A program made the position numbers and the translations under genes. From positions 1 through 15,419 of the forward strand of contig DYRK01000061.1 of the NCBI GenBank assembly GCA_020718785.1: a DNA stretch of 15,419 nucleotides, written 5' to 3'. Of this stretch, positions 6,053-13,569 are shown one piece after another (the stretch's first letter is position 1; each line of letters starts with the position of its first letter). The DNA is from Desulfatirhabdium butyrativorans (lineage in GTDB: Bacteria > Desulfobacterota > Desulfobacteria > Desulfobacterales > DYRK01). Under the pieces are notes generated by a model. The model saw only the letters and a program-made list of their open reading frames with translations. It searched no databases and was not told the origin of the DNA.

Positions 6053-9000
6053 TTAGAATAAATCCAGTTGGGTCTGACTATGCTTTTTCTCTTTTTTCTT
6101 AAACTGCGATTTCTGAACACGGATCAGCCTCTGTTCGATATCTGAGACAAAGGGCGAAATTTCTCTGGCAAGGGTTTTCCCGTAAACCGTGCGTGTTTTC
6201 ACATGAGTCAGAAATAACTGCTCTTTGGCGCGGGTCATAGCCACATAAAACAGACGCCGTTCCTCATCAGTGTCTGTTTTCTTATCCGGGCGGCTGAAAG
6301 GAATAAAATCCTTTTCGCAGCCTGCAATAAAGACTACAGGAAATTCAAGCCCTTTGGATGCGTGCAGCGTCATCAGTGTTACTTTTTCGGCATTGATATC
6401 GTGAATGTCTGCATCATGGTTACGGAGAGCAATCATTGCAAAAAAGTCCGCGGAGTTCGCGCCGAAAGCTTTTGCCGTGCGAAGAAGCATATTGAAAGCT
6501 TCCGTTGAATTGCGATTTTCCTTTATCTTTTCGGATAAACCCGTATGCTCTGAAAGAAACATCAGTTTTTCCCCAACAGTTTTTCCAGCCAATTTTTTCT
6601 TCATTTCCGAAAAGTTATCTGCAAAGTCACAGAATTTGCTCTGCATCTTTGCATCTATATTCGGCAGAGCTATCTGTCCCGGAGCCGACAATGCCTGAGC
6701 AATAGTCATCCGGCTCTGATAAAACCATGTCCCGAATATCTCAAATGCCTTTTTAGTAATACTTCGTTCTGTGCCGATGATTTTTCTGAAGTCATTGAAA
6801 ATGCCGGAATCTTCTGTTATCTTCAGAAAAGAAACAAGTTCGGCAATTCCTTTCTGATTATATGCAATGTCTCTGTTTGCGATCTGGCATGGAATGCCTG
6901 CCTGATCAAAGATTTCAGAAAAAATCTGACTTTGGGCATGGGTTCGGTAAAGGACGGCAAAATCCGAGAATGAGCGGTCGCTTTTGATGCCGCTTTCATC
7001 GGTTTTGCCGAAATCAACAGAATGAAAACCGGTGCCGCCTACGAGTGATTCGACAATTTTGCCTACAGCTACGGCTTCCGCCTTTTCCGTGGGCAATTCA
7101 AGGATAGTCAAAGTTTTGATCCCTTTGATGTTCGAATACACACGGGTTCCGGCAGGGGAGATGCTGTGCTTTCGAATCACCTGATGAGAGGCTTCGAGAA
7201 TACTTTCCGCGGATCGGTAGTTCCGGGTGAGACGAATCACTTTGCTTTCAGGGTAGTCTTGGGTAAATTTTTGGAAATAGCTCACATCGGATCCTCGGAA
7301 TCCGTAAATGGACTGATCCGGATCGCCTATAACACAGAGGTCTTTGTCATACGGAGACAATGCCTTGATAATCCGATACTGTCCCTGATTCAAATCCTGA
7401 TATTCGTCCACAAAAATATATCGGAAACGCCCGCTGTATTTCTCCCGAATCTCTGCATCCGACTCGAACAGTTTGACTACGTTGAAAATCAGGTCTTCAT
7501 AGTCATATCGGCATTCCTGCGCGAGCAATGCCTGATAGGTTTCATAAACCTTCTTGATGAAATCTGCTTCCTCGATTTCTCCGGGAGACAAGATATTCTG
7601 TTTGGCAGAGACAATCTTATCGGACAGCACATCGGGCTTTAAGGAAAGAGAAATCCCCTTTTGCTTCACTGCCCGGATCGCTTCTGAGAGAAAAGCTTTT
7701 CGCTCATCATCGTCAATGACGGCATAGTCGGGATTTCCTTCGTCTTTCAGGATTTGAAAACATAAAGCATGAAAGGTGGCAACCCGCGGCAGAACAGAGT
7801 CCGGCGATGAGATAAGGAGAGATTTCAGCCGATCCCGCATCTCACGGGCGGCTTTGTCCGTGAAAGTCACGGCAAGGATATTTTCCGGCGAGATATTCCG
7901 ATTTTTGATGAGATAAGCGATCCTGTGCGTCAGAGTCATAGTTTTACCGGCTCCGGGTCCTGCGATAATGAGCAGGGGACCGCTTTCATGTTCGACAGCC
8001 TCTCGCTGTTCGGCATTCATAAGTGTCACTATGTCAGCCGTAGAAATACCGGAATCCGCCGCCGTAGGGTGAGTCAAACCCACCGTTTCCTTATCCGACG
8101 CTGTATCATCTGAACCCAAGCCCCGGTGGGTTTCACCCACCCTACAGAACAATGCCCGCTGTCCCAGAAGTCTTTCTTTTTCTTCACACTCGAAAAGAGT
8201 TATTTTGCCGTATTCCCCGTCATATCCCGGAGAGATATGCACCTGTCCGGAGCGCATTCGCCGTATTGCTTCTCCGAGCAGCGGAATACCGGCAGCGTCA
8301 ATCTGTTCTAAGGAGCAGCTTTGCAGGATATTTATCTCGGGACCGAGAATTTCAAGTACGCTATGATAATAATTGCCGACTTTTTTGCTGCCCGTACCTG
8401 TATTAAAAAGCTCTGATAAAATTTCCGTCAAAGGAATGATATGATAAAACGGAAGGTCCCGCTCCGACTTCTCGCCTCGGAGCCGGTCTGCGAGTTCTTC
8501 TACCCGATATAAAACACCGAGAGTCAAAGGCTTTCCGCATTTCGGACAGATGCCGCCGCATTTCAAAGTTTCCGACGGATGCAGACAGACATTGCATTTG
8601 CGGTGTCCGTCGGTATGATATTTGCCTTCTTCGGGATACATATCCAAAGTCCCGAGACATTGTGCCGGATCCGCTGTTTTCAAAGCTGACTTTATGGCAA
8701 AATAAGAAAGCTCCGTATCAAAGATATTCGCATTTCTGCCCAGATTTCCCGGAGAATGCGCGTCGGAATTGGAAACCAGCGTCACACGGTCCAGACTCGA
8801 AACCCGCCGGTTCATGGGCGGATCCGAAGAAAGACCGGTTTCAATCGCAAAAATTTCCGGCACAAGCTCCTCAAAGCATTCTTCCAGAGAGTCAAATCCG
8901 GATTTTGATCCCAATACCGAAAACCAGGGTGTCCATAAATGTGCGGGAATGAGAAATGACTCATCCGATGTCTCAAGAAGAATTTTCAGAAGTATCTTTG

Positions 9001-9430
9001 CATCCAAGCCCAGTATGGGTCTGCCGTCGGATCGGATATTTCCGATGACTTCCATCTTTGAATTGAAACGGCTTGCGGTTTCAAAATCCGGTACAAAAAT
9101 CAGGTGGTGGTTTTTTCGGGTTTTGCCGTTCTTCTTATAGATATTGCTGATTTCGCATTGCAGTATAAACCGGACATCCCCGCGGCAGGACAGCGGAACA
9201 AGTTTATCACATTCTGCGGCAATTTCCGGTCTCAGCCTGAAAAGACCCGGCTCCGCGGGAATCAGTTTTTCCTGTATTTCGGAAAACCATCCGGGATGAG
9301 TGAAATCGCCGGTTCCCACAAGGGTGATGCCTTTTAAACACGCGGATATGAAGAGGTTTTCAAGATCAAGATTCTTGGCAGTGGCTCTTGAAAATCGGGA
9401 GTGAACGTGCAGGTCTGCTATGAATTTCAT
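6053..9430 (-). CDS. PHP-domain / zinc-finger / UvrD-Rep superfamily 1 helicase fusion
   Basis: This 1125-residue protein joins two enzymes. Residues 1-260 are a PHP phosphoesterase-like domain with metal ligands in DLHVHSRFS (H8, H10), GTGDFTHPGW (D42) and SNSDAHSP (D223, H225). A Cys cluster follows (C279, C282, C291, C295, C298). From about 468 it is a UvrD-type helicase: MNAEQREAVE, Walker A GPGAGKT (491-497), TFTDKAAREM, FVDEYQDLNQ, GDPDQSIYGFRGSD, TLHASKGLEFPVV and RRLFYVAMTRAKEQL, so motifs Q to VI are all present. The N-terminal part matches a known PHP family (TIGR00375 type) and the fusion is known in Deltaproteobacteria-like genomes; a DNA-repair role is likely but unproven. Residues 429-456 come from an inserted palindromic element. 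I see no Shine-Dalgarno before the ATG at 9430. A relaxed KKEKKHSQTQLDLF tail ends it. Confidence 0.92.
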   Translation of the reverse strand: MKFIADLHVHSRFSRATAKNLDLENLFISACLKGITLVGTGDFTHPGWFSEIQEKLIPAEPGLFRLRPEIAAECDKLVPLSCRGDVRFILQCEISNIYKKNGKTRKNHHLIFVPDFETASRFNSKMEVIGNIRSDGRPILGLDAKILLKILLETSDESFLIPAHLWTPWFSVLGSKSGFDSLEECFEELVPEIFAIETGLSSDPPMNRRVSSLDRVTLVSNSDAHSPGNLGRNANIFDTELSYFAIKSALKTADPAQCLGTLDMYPEEGKYHTDGHRKCNVCLHPSETLKCGGICPKCGKPLTLGVLYRVEELADRLRGEKSERDLPFYHIIPLTEILSELFNTGTGSKKVGNYYHSVLEILGPEINILQSCSLEQIDAAGIPLLGEAIRRMRSGQVHISPGYDGEYGKITLFECEEKERLLGQRALFCRVGETHRGLGSDDTASDKETVGLTHPTAADSGISTADIVTLMNAEQREAVEHESGPLLIIAGPGAGKTMTLTHRIAYLIKNRNISPENILAVTFTDKAAREMRDRLKSLLISSPDSVLPRVATFHALCFQILKDEGNPDYAVIDDDERKAFLSEAIRAVKQKGISLSLKPDVLSDKIVSAKQNILSPGEIEEADFIKKVYETYQALLAQECRYDYEDLIFNVVKLFESDAEIREKYSGRFRYIFVDEYQDLNQGQYRIIKALSPYDKDLCVIGDPDQSIYGFRGSDVSYFQKFTQDYPESKVIRLTRNYRSAESILEASHQVIRKHSISPAGTRVYSNIKGIKTLTILELPTEKAEAVAVGKIVESLVGGTGFHSVDFGKTDESGIKSDRSFSDFAVLYRTHAQSQIFSEIFDQAGIPCQIANRDIAYNQKGIAELVSFLKITEDSGIFNDFRKIIGTERSITKKAFEIFGTWFYQSRMTIAQALSAPGQIALPNIDAKMQSKFCDFADNFSEMKKKLAGKTVGEKLMFLSEHTGLSEKIKENRNSTEAFNMLLRTAKAFGANSADFFAMIALRNHDADIHDINAEKVTLMTLHASKGLEFPVVFIAGCEKDFIPFSRPDKKTDTDEERRLFYVAMTRAKEQLFLTHVKTRTVYGKTLAREISPFVSDIEQRLIRVQKSQFKKKEKKHSQTQLDLF
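8064..8145. repeat. palindromic element inserted in frame in the helicase gene
   Basis: Arms of 21 bp at 8064-8084 and 8125-8145 are inverted copies with 2 mismatches. The left arm begins GTAGGGTGAGTCAAACC and the right arm ends TTTCACCCACCCTAC. On the minus strand the 82 bp encode VGETHRGLGSDDTASDKETV and GLTHPTA without a stop. It lies between the PHP/zinc-finger part and helicase motif Q, where homologues need only a linker. Arms of this GGGTGGG...CCCACCC type are a common class of non-autonomous bacterial repeat. Confidence 0.85.
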
Positions 9431-9440
9431 ATTATTTATG

Positions 9441-9524
9441 AGTTACGCAGTTGCATGATTTTTAACCGCCAATGGACGCTGATAAACGCTGATGAATCAG
9501 AAAAATAAATTCAAGTGCGTAAGT
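9441..9524. mobile_element. MITE-like element
   Basis: TTACGCAGTTG (9443-9453) faces CAAGTGCGTAA (9512-9522), with 10 of 11 bases inverted. The interior contains AACCGCCAATGGACGC and two near-copies of ACGCTGATRA. Such sequences occur widely as dispersed fragments in bacterial genomes. No coding capacity is seen. It is 11 bp upstream of the helicase start, so it may contribute its 5' leader or promoter. Confidence 0.5.
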
Positions 9525-9537
9525 CCTAATTATTATT

Positions 9538-9626
9538 GAGAAGTGAGAAGTGAAGAGTGAGAATTGAAATAATATTTCTCAATTCTCAATTCTCAATTCT
9601 CAATTCTCTCACTTCGCTCACTTCGC
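9538..9626. repeat. heptanucleotide tandem repeats forming a hairpin after rpmB
   Basis: Four tandem CTCAATT units are followed by two TCACTTCGC units. GAAGTGA-type units stand on the other side. TGAGAATTGA and TCAATTCTCA make a perfect 10-bp stem with an 11-nt loop. The last TCACTTCGC overlaps the final codons and stop of rpmB, so the gene's 3' end has been absorbed into the repeat. No T-run follows, so an intrinsic terminator is not supported. Confidence 0.75.
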
Positions 9627-9809
9627 TTTGATAACCTTGCCCGCCTTGATGCAACTGGTACAGACCGACATCCGTCTGACCCTTCCGTTATACATTGTGC
9701 GAACCGTCTGAAGGTTCGGATAAAAACGGCGTTTGGTCACATTGTGGGCATGACTCACATTGCTGCCCACCCGCGGTCTTTTTCCGCACATCTCACATAT
9801 TCTGGACAT
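9618..9809 (-). CDS. rpmB: 50S ribosomal protein L28
   Basis: The 63-residue product starts MSRICEMCGKRPRVGSNVSH and continues with SHAHNVTKRRFYPNLQTVR, the L28 signature. Two zinc-ligand pairs (C5/C8 in CEMC and C48/C51 in CTSC) make it the zinc-binding form of L28, which binds 23S rRNA in the large subunit. Length is normal for bacteria. AAGGAG lies 8 nt before the ATG. The gene is downstream of bamD but separated from it by a palindrome array and a terminator-like hairpin that ends about 15 nt before the ribosome binding site. Confidence 0.97.
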   Translation of the reverse strand: MSRICEMCGKRPRVGSNVSHAHNVTKRRFYPNLQTVRTMYNGRVRRMSVCTSCIKAGKVIKAK

Positions 9810-9828
9810 GATAATTCTCCTTTTCTAT

Positions 9829-9858
9829 AAAAAAACAGGGCAGGTCATTGCCCGCCCT
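9829..9858 (-). terminator. rho-independent terminator or attenuator upstream of rpmB
   Basis: On the minus strand AGGGCGGGC, then a short loop, then CCTGCCCT forms a G+C-rich hairpin with one mismatch. It is followed directly by GTTTTTTTAT. It would stop transcription coming from bamD before rpmB. The T-run ends only about 8 nt before the rpmB ribosome binding site, leaving no room for a separate rpmB promoter downstream of it. Confidence 0.7.
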
Positions 9859-9880
9859 TTGTCTGCTTTGTTGTAATTAT

Positions 9881-10093
9881 AAACCCGCTTTACTGAAAAG
9901 AAATTACAAAGCGGGTTGCAAACCCGCTTTACTGCAAAAAAGTTGTAAAGCGGGTTTCAAACCCGCTTTACTGCAAAAAAATTGTAGAGCTGGTTTCAAA
10001 CCCGCTTTACTGAAAAGAAATTACAAAGCGGGTTTCAAACCCGCTTTACTGCAAAAAAATTGCAGAGCGGGTTTCAAACCCGCTTTACTGCAA
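9881..10093. repeat. 39-bp tandem array of perfect short palindromes
   Basis: Five full units and one partial, each 39 bp, start at 9881, 9920, 9959, 9998, 10037 and 10076. Each junction forms TAAAGCGGGTTT-C-AAACCCGCTTTA, a 12-bp-arm palindrome; copies at units 1, 3 and 5 carry one or two changes. Units 1 and 4 share the insert GAAAAGAAATTAC; units 2, 3 and 5 share GCAAAAAARTTGY. Because 39 is a multiple of 3, the array is open in one plus-strand frame (13-residue repeat, AGFKPALLQKNCR); I treat that frame as non-coding. The array begins 5 nt after the bamD stop. Confidence 0.9.
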
Positions 10094-10098
10094 TCACA

Positions 10099-10788
10099 TT
10101 ACTCTGCCGCACCCGCCTTTTTGCAATCAGAAATATACTTTTGGGCATTCTGACGGATTTCACGGCTTTCCCGGTCAGGCGCGTCATCGGCAATGATGGA
10201 AAGGACATTTTCAAAGCGTTTCAGTGCTGCCTTGTATTGCCTGCTTTTATAATAAAACCGTCCCACGTAGAGTTCATGTTCGGCAAGATTTTTTTTGCAT
10301 TTTCTGACAGGTTCGGCTGCCTTGCCTGCATAGACATCGTCGGGAAAATCTCTGATCAGCCGGCTGAATGTATCCAGGGCTTTCCGGGCAGATGTCTGAT
10401 CTCTGTCTATGGTGTCTGTCTGCTCAAAATAGCACTGCCCGATCTGATAAATAACATAAGGGACGGCTTCATTGCGCGGATGAAGATTTTCAAACTCCTC
10501 ATATCCGGCAATTGCCTCCGCATATTCCTGCAGGTAATAATGGGAATCGGCTGTTTTCAGTTCGGCAAGGATTGCAAATTTGCTGAACGGATACCAGTCC
10601 TTCAGCTTTCCGAAAGATTCTATGGCGTCTTTGTAATCCTTTTTGTCAAAACAGCGCATTCCTTCGCTGGCAAGCTCTTCCTCAGACTTTTCTTTTTTCG
10701 GTTCAAACCATGCACAGCCTGCCAGCAAAGACAGCATCCATACTACGGTCAACAGTGAAAATGAAAAAAAAACTGCTCGTTTCTGCAT
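10099..10788 (-). CDS. bamD: outer membrane protein assembly factor BamD
   Basis: This 229-residue lipoprotein has a signal peptide MQKRAVFFSFSLLTV and a lipobox LLAGC, with the acylated Cys at residue 25. Tetratricopeptide-type helical repeats follow: DAIESFGKLKDWYPFSKFA, YAEAIAGYEEFENLHP, and a C-terminal QYKAALKRFENVLS. The order and length fit BamD (YfiO/ComL), the essential lipoprotein partner of BamA in outer-membrane beta-barrel assembly. The ATG at 10788 is chosen because it gives the signal peptide. AGGA touches this ATG with no spacing, which is unusual; translation may rely on coupling to trxB, whose stop is 14 nt upstream. A longer reading of the frame overlaps trxB and is not supported. 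Confidence 0.9.
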   Translation of the reverse strand: MQKRAVFFSFSLLTVVWMLSLLAGCAWFEPKKEKSEEELASEGMRCFDKKDYKDAIESFGKLKDWYPFSKFAILAELKTADSHYYLQEYAEAIAGYEEFENLHPRNEAVPYVIYQIGQCYFEQTDTIDRDQTSARKALDTFSRLIRDFPDDVYAGKAAEPVRKCKKNLAEHELYVGRFYYKSRQYKAALKRFENVLSIIADDAPDRESREIRQNAQKYISDCKKAGAAE

Positions 10789-10802
10789 TCCTGATCGCTC
10801 GC

Positions 10803-11729
10803 TTATTTTACGTTTTCGATATAATGCTCTGCCGAAAATGCTGCAATAGCGGCGTCGCCGACCGCGCTTGCAATCTGACGAAGGGGCGTAGTCCGCACAT
10901 CCCCCGCGGCAAAAACTCCCGGCACGGATGTTTCCATTTTCGAATCTGCAATAATGAATCCGAACTCGTCCCGCTTCACGCTGTCTCCCAGAAAATCGGT
11001 ATTCGGCAGGATACCTATCCATATAAAACAGCCGGACACGGCAAGAGACCGCGTTTCGCCGGTCTTGAGATTTCTGACGTTCACTTTTTCGACATTGCTC
11101 AGCCCCTCGATACCGGTCAGCGCGGAATCCCAGAGAATTTCTATTTTTTCATTGGACAATGCGCGTTCCTGCAATATGCCGGCTGCTCTGAGCCGGTCTC
11201 TCCGGTGGATCAGCCAGACTTTTTTCGCGAATCTGGTGAGAAAAATACTTTCCTGAACAGCCGTATCCCCTCCGCCCACTGCCACGACCTCACGTCCTTT
11301 GAAAAAAGGTCCGTCGCAGGTTGCACAGACAGACACGCCTTTGCCGTAGAAAGTCTTTTCACCGGGAATACCCAGTTTTTTCGGGGATGCTCCTGTCGCG
11401 ATAATTACAGCATGAGCGGTCACTGTTTTGTCATTCAGTATGAGACTCTTGACCGGCTGAGAAAAATCCACGGAAACAATCTCGTCGCTTTCGATCTTGA
11501 GTCCGAACTGTTTTGCCTGATCCGTCATCCGCTGAATCAGATCCATGCCGCTGATCCCTTCGGGAAATCCGGGATAATTTTCAATCCAGTCCGTTACCAG
11601 AACCTGCCCTCCGGGAACCATTTTTTCGAACATAACAACATTCAGGCGCGCCCGTGCGGCATACATTCCCGCTGTAATGCCCGCGGGACCTCCGCCGATG
11701 ATAACCAGATCATAATCAGCCGTTTTCAT
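10803..11729 (-). CDS. trxB: thioredoxin-disulfide reductase
   Basis: The 308-residue flavoprotein reduces oxidised thioredoxin with NADPH in the cytosol. The FAD-binding GGGPAGITAGMYAAR lies at residues 12-26, the redox pair is C135-ATC-C138, GGGDTAVQE with HRRDRLRA bind NADPH, and GVFAAGDVRTTPLRQI is the C-terminal FAD motif. Length is normal for low-molecular-weight reductases. It follows trxA by 26 bp and precedes bamD by 14 bp, so the three are probably one transcript. Some related enzymes use ferredoxin or NADH; the HRRDRLRA signature favours NADPH. Confidence 0.97.
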   Translation of the reverse strand: MKTADYDLVIIGGGPAGITAGMYAARARLNVVMFEKMVPGGQVLVTDWIENYPGFPEGISGMDLIQRMTDQAKQFGLKIESDEIVSVDFSQPVKSLILNDKTVTAHAVIIATGASPKKLGIPGEKTFYGKGVSVCATCDGPFFKGREVVAVGGGDTAVQESIFLTRFAKKVWLIHRRDRLRAAGILQERALSNEKIEILWDSALTGIEGLSNVEKVNVRNLKTGETRSLAVSGCFIWIGILPNTDFLGDSVKRDEFGFIIADSKMETSVPGVFAAGDVRTTPLRQIASAVGDAAIAAFSAEHYIENVK

Positions 11730-11755
11730 TCCTGCTCAGTCCTTAGTTTAAGTTC

Positions 11756-12082
11756 TTAAAGCAGACTTTTGATATCTGCTTCCAATTTGGATTTTGCAAC
11801 CATGCCCGTGATCTGTTTTACGTTTTTTCCGCCTTTGAAAATAATAAGCGTAGGAATCGCCGTGATACCGAACTTTCCCGGACTTACCGGATTCTCATCT
11901 ACATTGCATTTTGCAAATCTGATTTTATCGCCGAATGCCGTGGCAAGCTCCTCGATAATCGGTCCTATTGCTTTGCAGGGACCGCACCAGGGCGCCCAGA
12001 AATCCACCAGCACCGGTTTTTGGGACTTCAGCACTTCGTTATCGAATGTGGTGTCGCTTATTTCCAAAACATGTCCTGCCAT
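11756..12082 (-). CDS. trxA: thioredoxin
   Basis: The 108-residue product has the active site WCGPC (C33, C36) in FWAPWCGPCKAIGP and the cis-proline ITAIPTLIIFKGG, both diagnostic for thioredoxin 1. It is the dithiol electron donor for cytosolic reductases and is itself reduced by the enzyme encoded next. The start at 12082 has a GGGAGG about 8 nt upstream. A TATAAT at 12099-12104 on the minus strand is too close to the ribosome binding site to be a convincing promoter. Confidence 0.97.
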   Translation of the reverse strand: MAGHVLEISDTTFDNEVLKSQKPVLVDFWAPWCGPCKAIGPIIEELATAFGDKIRFAKCNVDENPVSPGKFGITAIPTLIIFKGGKNVKQITGMVAKSKLEADIKSLL

Positions 12083-12102
12083 GATTCTATCCTCCCTATT
12101 AT

Positions 12103-12155
12103 AAGTGAGAAGTTAGAAGTGAGAAATAATTCCTGATTCTCACTTCTCACTTCCC
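12103..12155. repeat. short inverted repeat of the GAAGTGAGAA type
   Basis: AGAAGTGAGAA (12115-12125) and TTCTCACTTCT (12137-12147) are perfect 11-bp inverted repeats, with further partial copies outside. The motif family is the same as at 9538-9626. It lies directly upstream of the trxA ribosome binding site. Confidence 0.7.
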
Positions 12156-12158
12156 AGT

Positions 12159-12273
12159 CTCAGTAGATCTAAAATGCCCCCGGCCGCTCCCGGCGGATTG
12201 ACAAATCCGCCGGAAATGCTTGGGATTTGTCAATCCCAGGCGAGCATTTCGGGAAAGCTTTCGATCTACTGAG
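12159..12273. repeat. nested double-hairpin palindromic element
   Basis: Outer arms CTCAGTAGATC (12159-12169) and GATCTACTGAG (12263-12273) are perfectly inverted, and AAATGC/GCATTT pair inside them. The interior holds two hairpins: CCGGCGGATT-GACA-AATCCGCCGG (12190-12213) and TGGGATT-TGTC-AATCCCA (12221-12238). The 14 bp around each loop are exact inverted copies of each other (12195-12208 and 12223-12236), so the hairpins can also pair with one another. It lies 6 bp from the ompA stop and has no T-run. Confidence 0.85.
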
Positions 12274-12279
12274 TCTTCA

Positions 12280-13317
12280 TTATCGGATCGGCTTCAGTTC
12301 GACCCGGCGGTTCTGTCTCCGTCCGTCTCTGGTCTGATTAGAGAACGCAGGCTTTTTCTCGCCGTAGCCTATGGAGGAGAGACGTTCTTTCGAAATCCCT
12401 TTCTTTATGAAGTAGTCCCTTACGGCCTTGGCACGTCTGTCAGACAGGCGCTGGTTGTATCTGTCGGTTCCGATGGTGCAGGTATGACCCTGGATTTCCA
12501 CATTCAGATAGGGGTTGTCATTCAGAACTCTCACCACCTCATCCAGATCTTTGTAATACTTGGATTTGATGACCGACTTGTCAAAATCAAAGAGGAGATT
12601 CTCAACAATCCAGCATCCTCTGGCGTTCACATAAGCACCCTTTGGCGTATCCGGACAGTCATCGTTTTCATCGCAGACACCGTCGCCGTCTTTATCGGAG
12701 CAAGGTCCTCTCGGTCCGGCGGGTTCAGCCGGTCTGTCAGGCTCCGGCGCAGGTCCGGGTCCCGGTCCGCTGACAACCGGCGGCGCTGCCTTGCCTCCCG
12801 GCAACTGATAAGCGCCCAGCAGCATGTTGAATTCTTCGGGGCTGTATGCAGTGGACTGTTTCCCGAACGCGAGTTTGCCTTCTTTTACTTTTACATAATT
12901 CGGGGGATCCTTCATTGCACCGGCAGCCTCCGGCGAGAGGAAGAGTTTTCCGTTTTCATTTCCGTAAGCTGTGAGGATAGTATGCAGTGTTTCCGGACTG
13001 TAAGCCGTTCCCACTTTCCCGAAAGCGACCTGTCCGTCTTTGTTGACGCTGGCATAGCCTTTTGAAACAGCCTGTACCGCACTGACGGCATCCGCGGCAA
13101 GGCTGACACCGTAAGCATTCAGAATCATGTTCAATGTTTCCGGACTGTATGCTGTCGGCTGTTTTCCGAAAACGACTTTTCCGTCTTTGACTTTCGCGTA
13201 ATTTCCCGTGACCTTGTGTTCTTCCACAGCATTCATCTGCAATTCGATTGCAAACGAAGGCAGTGTGGCCGCAAGGCAGAATATCATGCCGAGCGCTATC
13301 ACCATAATTTTTTTCAT
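12280..13317 (-). CDS. OmpA-family outer membrane protein with three-fold N-terminal repeat
   Basis: The 345-residue precursor starts with a signal peptide, likely cleaved after residue 23 (LPSFA-IELQ). Three repeats follow at about residues 40-71, 88-120 and 141-172, each with FGK, then TAYSPE and ending L.AY. A Gly/Pro-rich linker (178-205) leads to a thrombospondin-3-like calcium-binding stretch, DKDGDGVCDENDDCPDTPKG (208-227). The OmpA/Pal peptidoglycan-binding domain fills 237-345, with the LSDRRAKAVRDY helix and R295. In place of the usual GHTD there is GHTC (C280). The protein probably links the outer membrane or a surface layer to the wall. GGAG lies about 10 nt before the start at 13317. 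I do not recognise the repeat domain as a named family. Confidence 0.9.
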   Translation of the reverse strand: MKKIMVIALGMIFCLAATLPSFAIELQMNAVEEHKVTGNYAKVKDGKVVFGKQPTAYSPETLNMILNAYGVSLAADAVSAVQAVSKGYASVNKDGQVAFGKVGTAYSPETLHTILTAYGNENGKLFLSPEAAGAMKDPPNYVKVKEGKLAFGKQSTAYSPEEFNMLLGAYQLPGGKAAPPVVSGPGPGPAPEPDRPAEPAGPRGPCSDKDGDGVCDENDDCPDTPKGAYVNARGCWIVENLLFDFDKSVIKSKYYKDLDEVVRVLNDNPYLNVEIQGHTCTIGTDRYNQRLSDRRAKAVRDYFIKKGISKERLSSIGYGEKKPAFSNQTRDGRRQNRRVELKPIR

Positions 13318-13527
13318 CTTTATTGCTCCTTCCTTAAATAATTGTCATTGATTCCAAAGTTCGGCCGTTCACAAACAGAGATACTCCTATATCATGCCAA
13401 CACCTCCTTTCAATTTTTTTCATATCCAGAAGCTCACAGTCTGAAACGCTCCTGTCAGAATAAGCAGAGAATGTCATTTCATGCCTGTTTCATATAACGC
13501 GGCTGAATCAGGAGTCACGCGGTTGAG

Positions 13528-13569
13528 AAAAAAAACCCGGTGGGTCGGACATTCCTGTCTGACCCGCCG
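13528..13569 (-). terminator. probable terminator of the VWA-OmpA gene
   Basis: On the minus strand a 14-bp stem (CGGCGGGTCAGACA with TGTCCGACCCACCG, two mismatches, loop GGAA) is followed by GGGTTTTTTTT. It lies about 200 bp after the VWA-OmpA stop and before the next gene. The same hairpin motif recurs at 15381-15413. Confidence 0.65.

Noticed and set aside
9881..10093. CRISPR array
   Set aside because: The whole 39-bp unit repeats, including the putative spacers, which fall into only two types. No cas gene is present.
9848..10153. 101-codon plus-strand frame with a 13-residue repeat (AGFKPALLQKNCR)
   Set aside because: The frame is open only because the palindrome array has a 39-bp period. 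It has no ribosome binding site and reads into bamD antisense.
10789..11022. N-terminal extension of bamD
   Set aside because: It would overlap trxB by 220 bp in another frame, is Arg/Gly-rich as expected of an antiframe, and would bury the signal peptide.
12099..12104. TATAAT as the trxA promoter
   Set aside because: It has no matching -35 element and would start transcription inside the ribosome binding site.
12912..13118. 68-codon minus-strand frame within the OmpA-family gene
   Set aside because: It overlaps the repeat domain in a different frame with no ribosome binding site.
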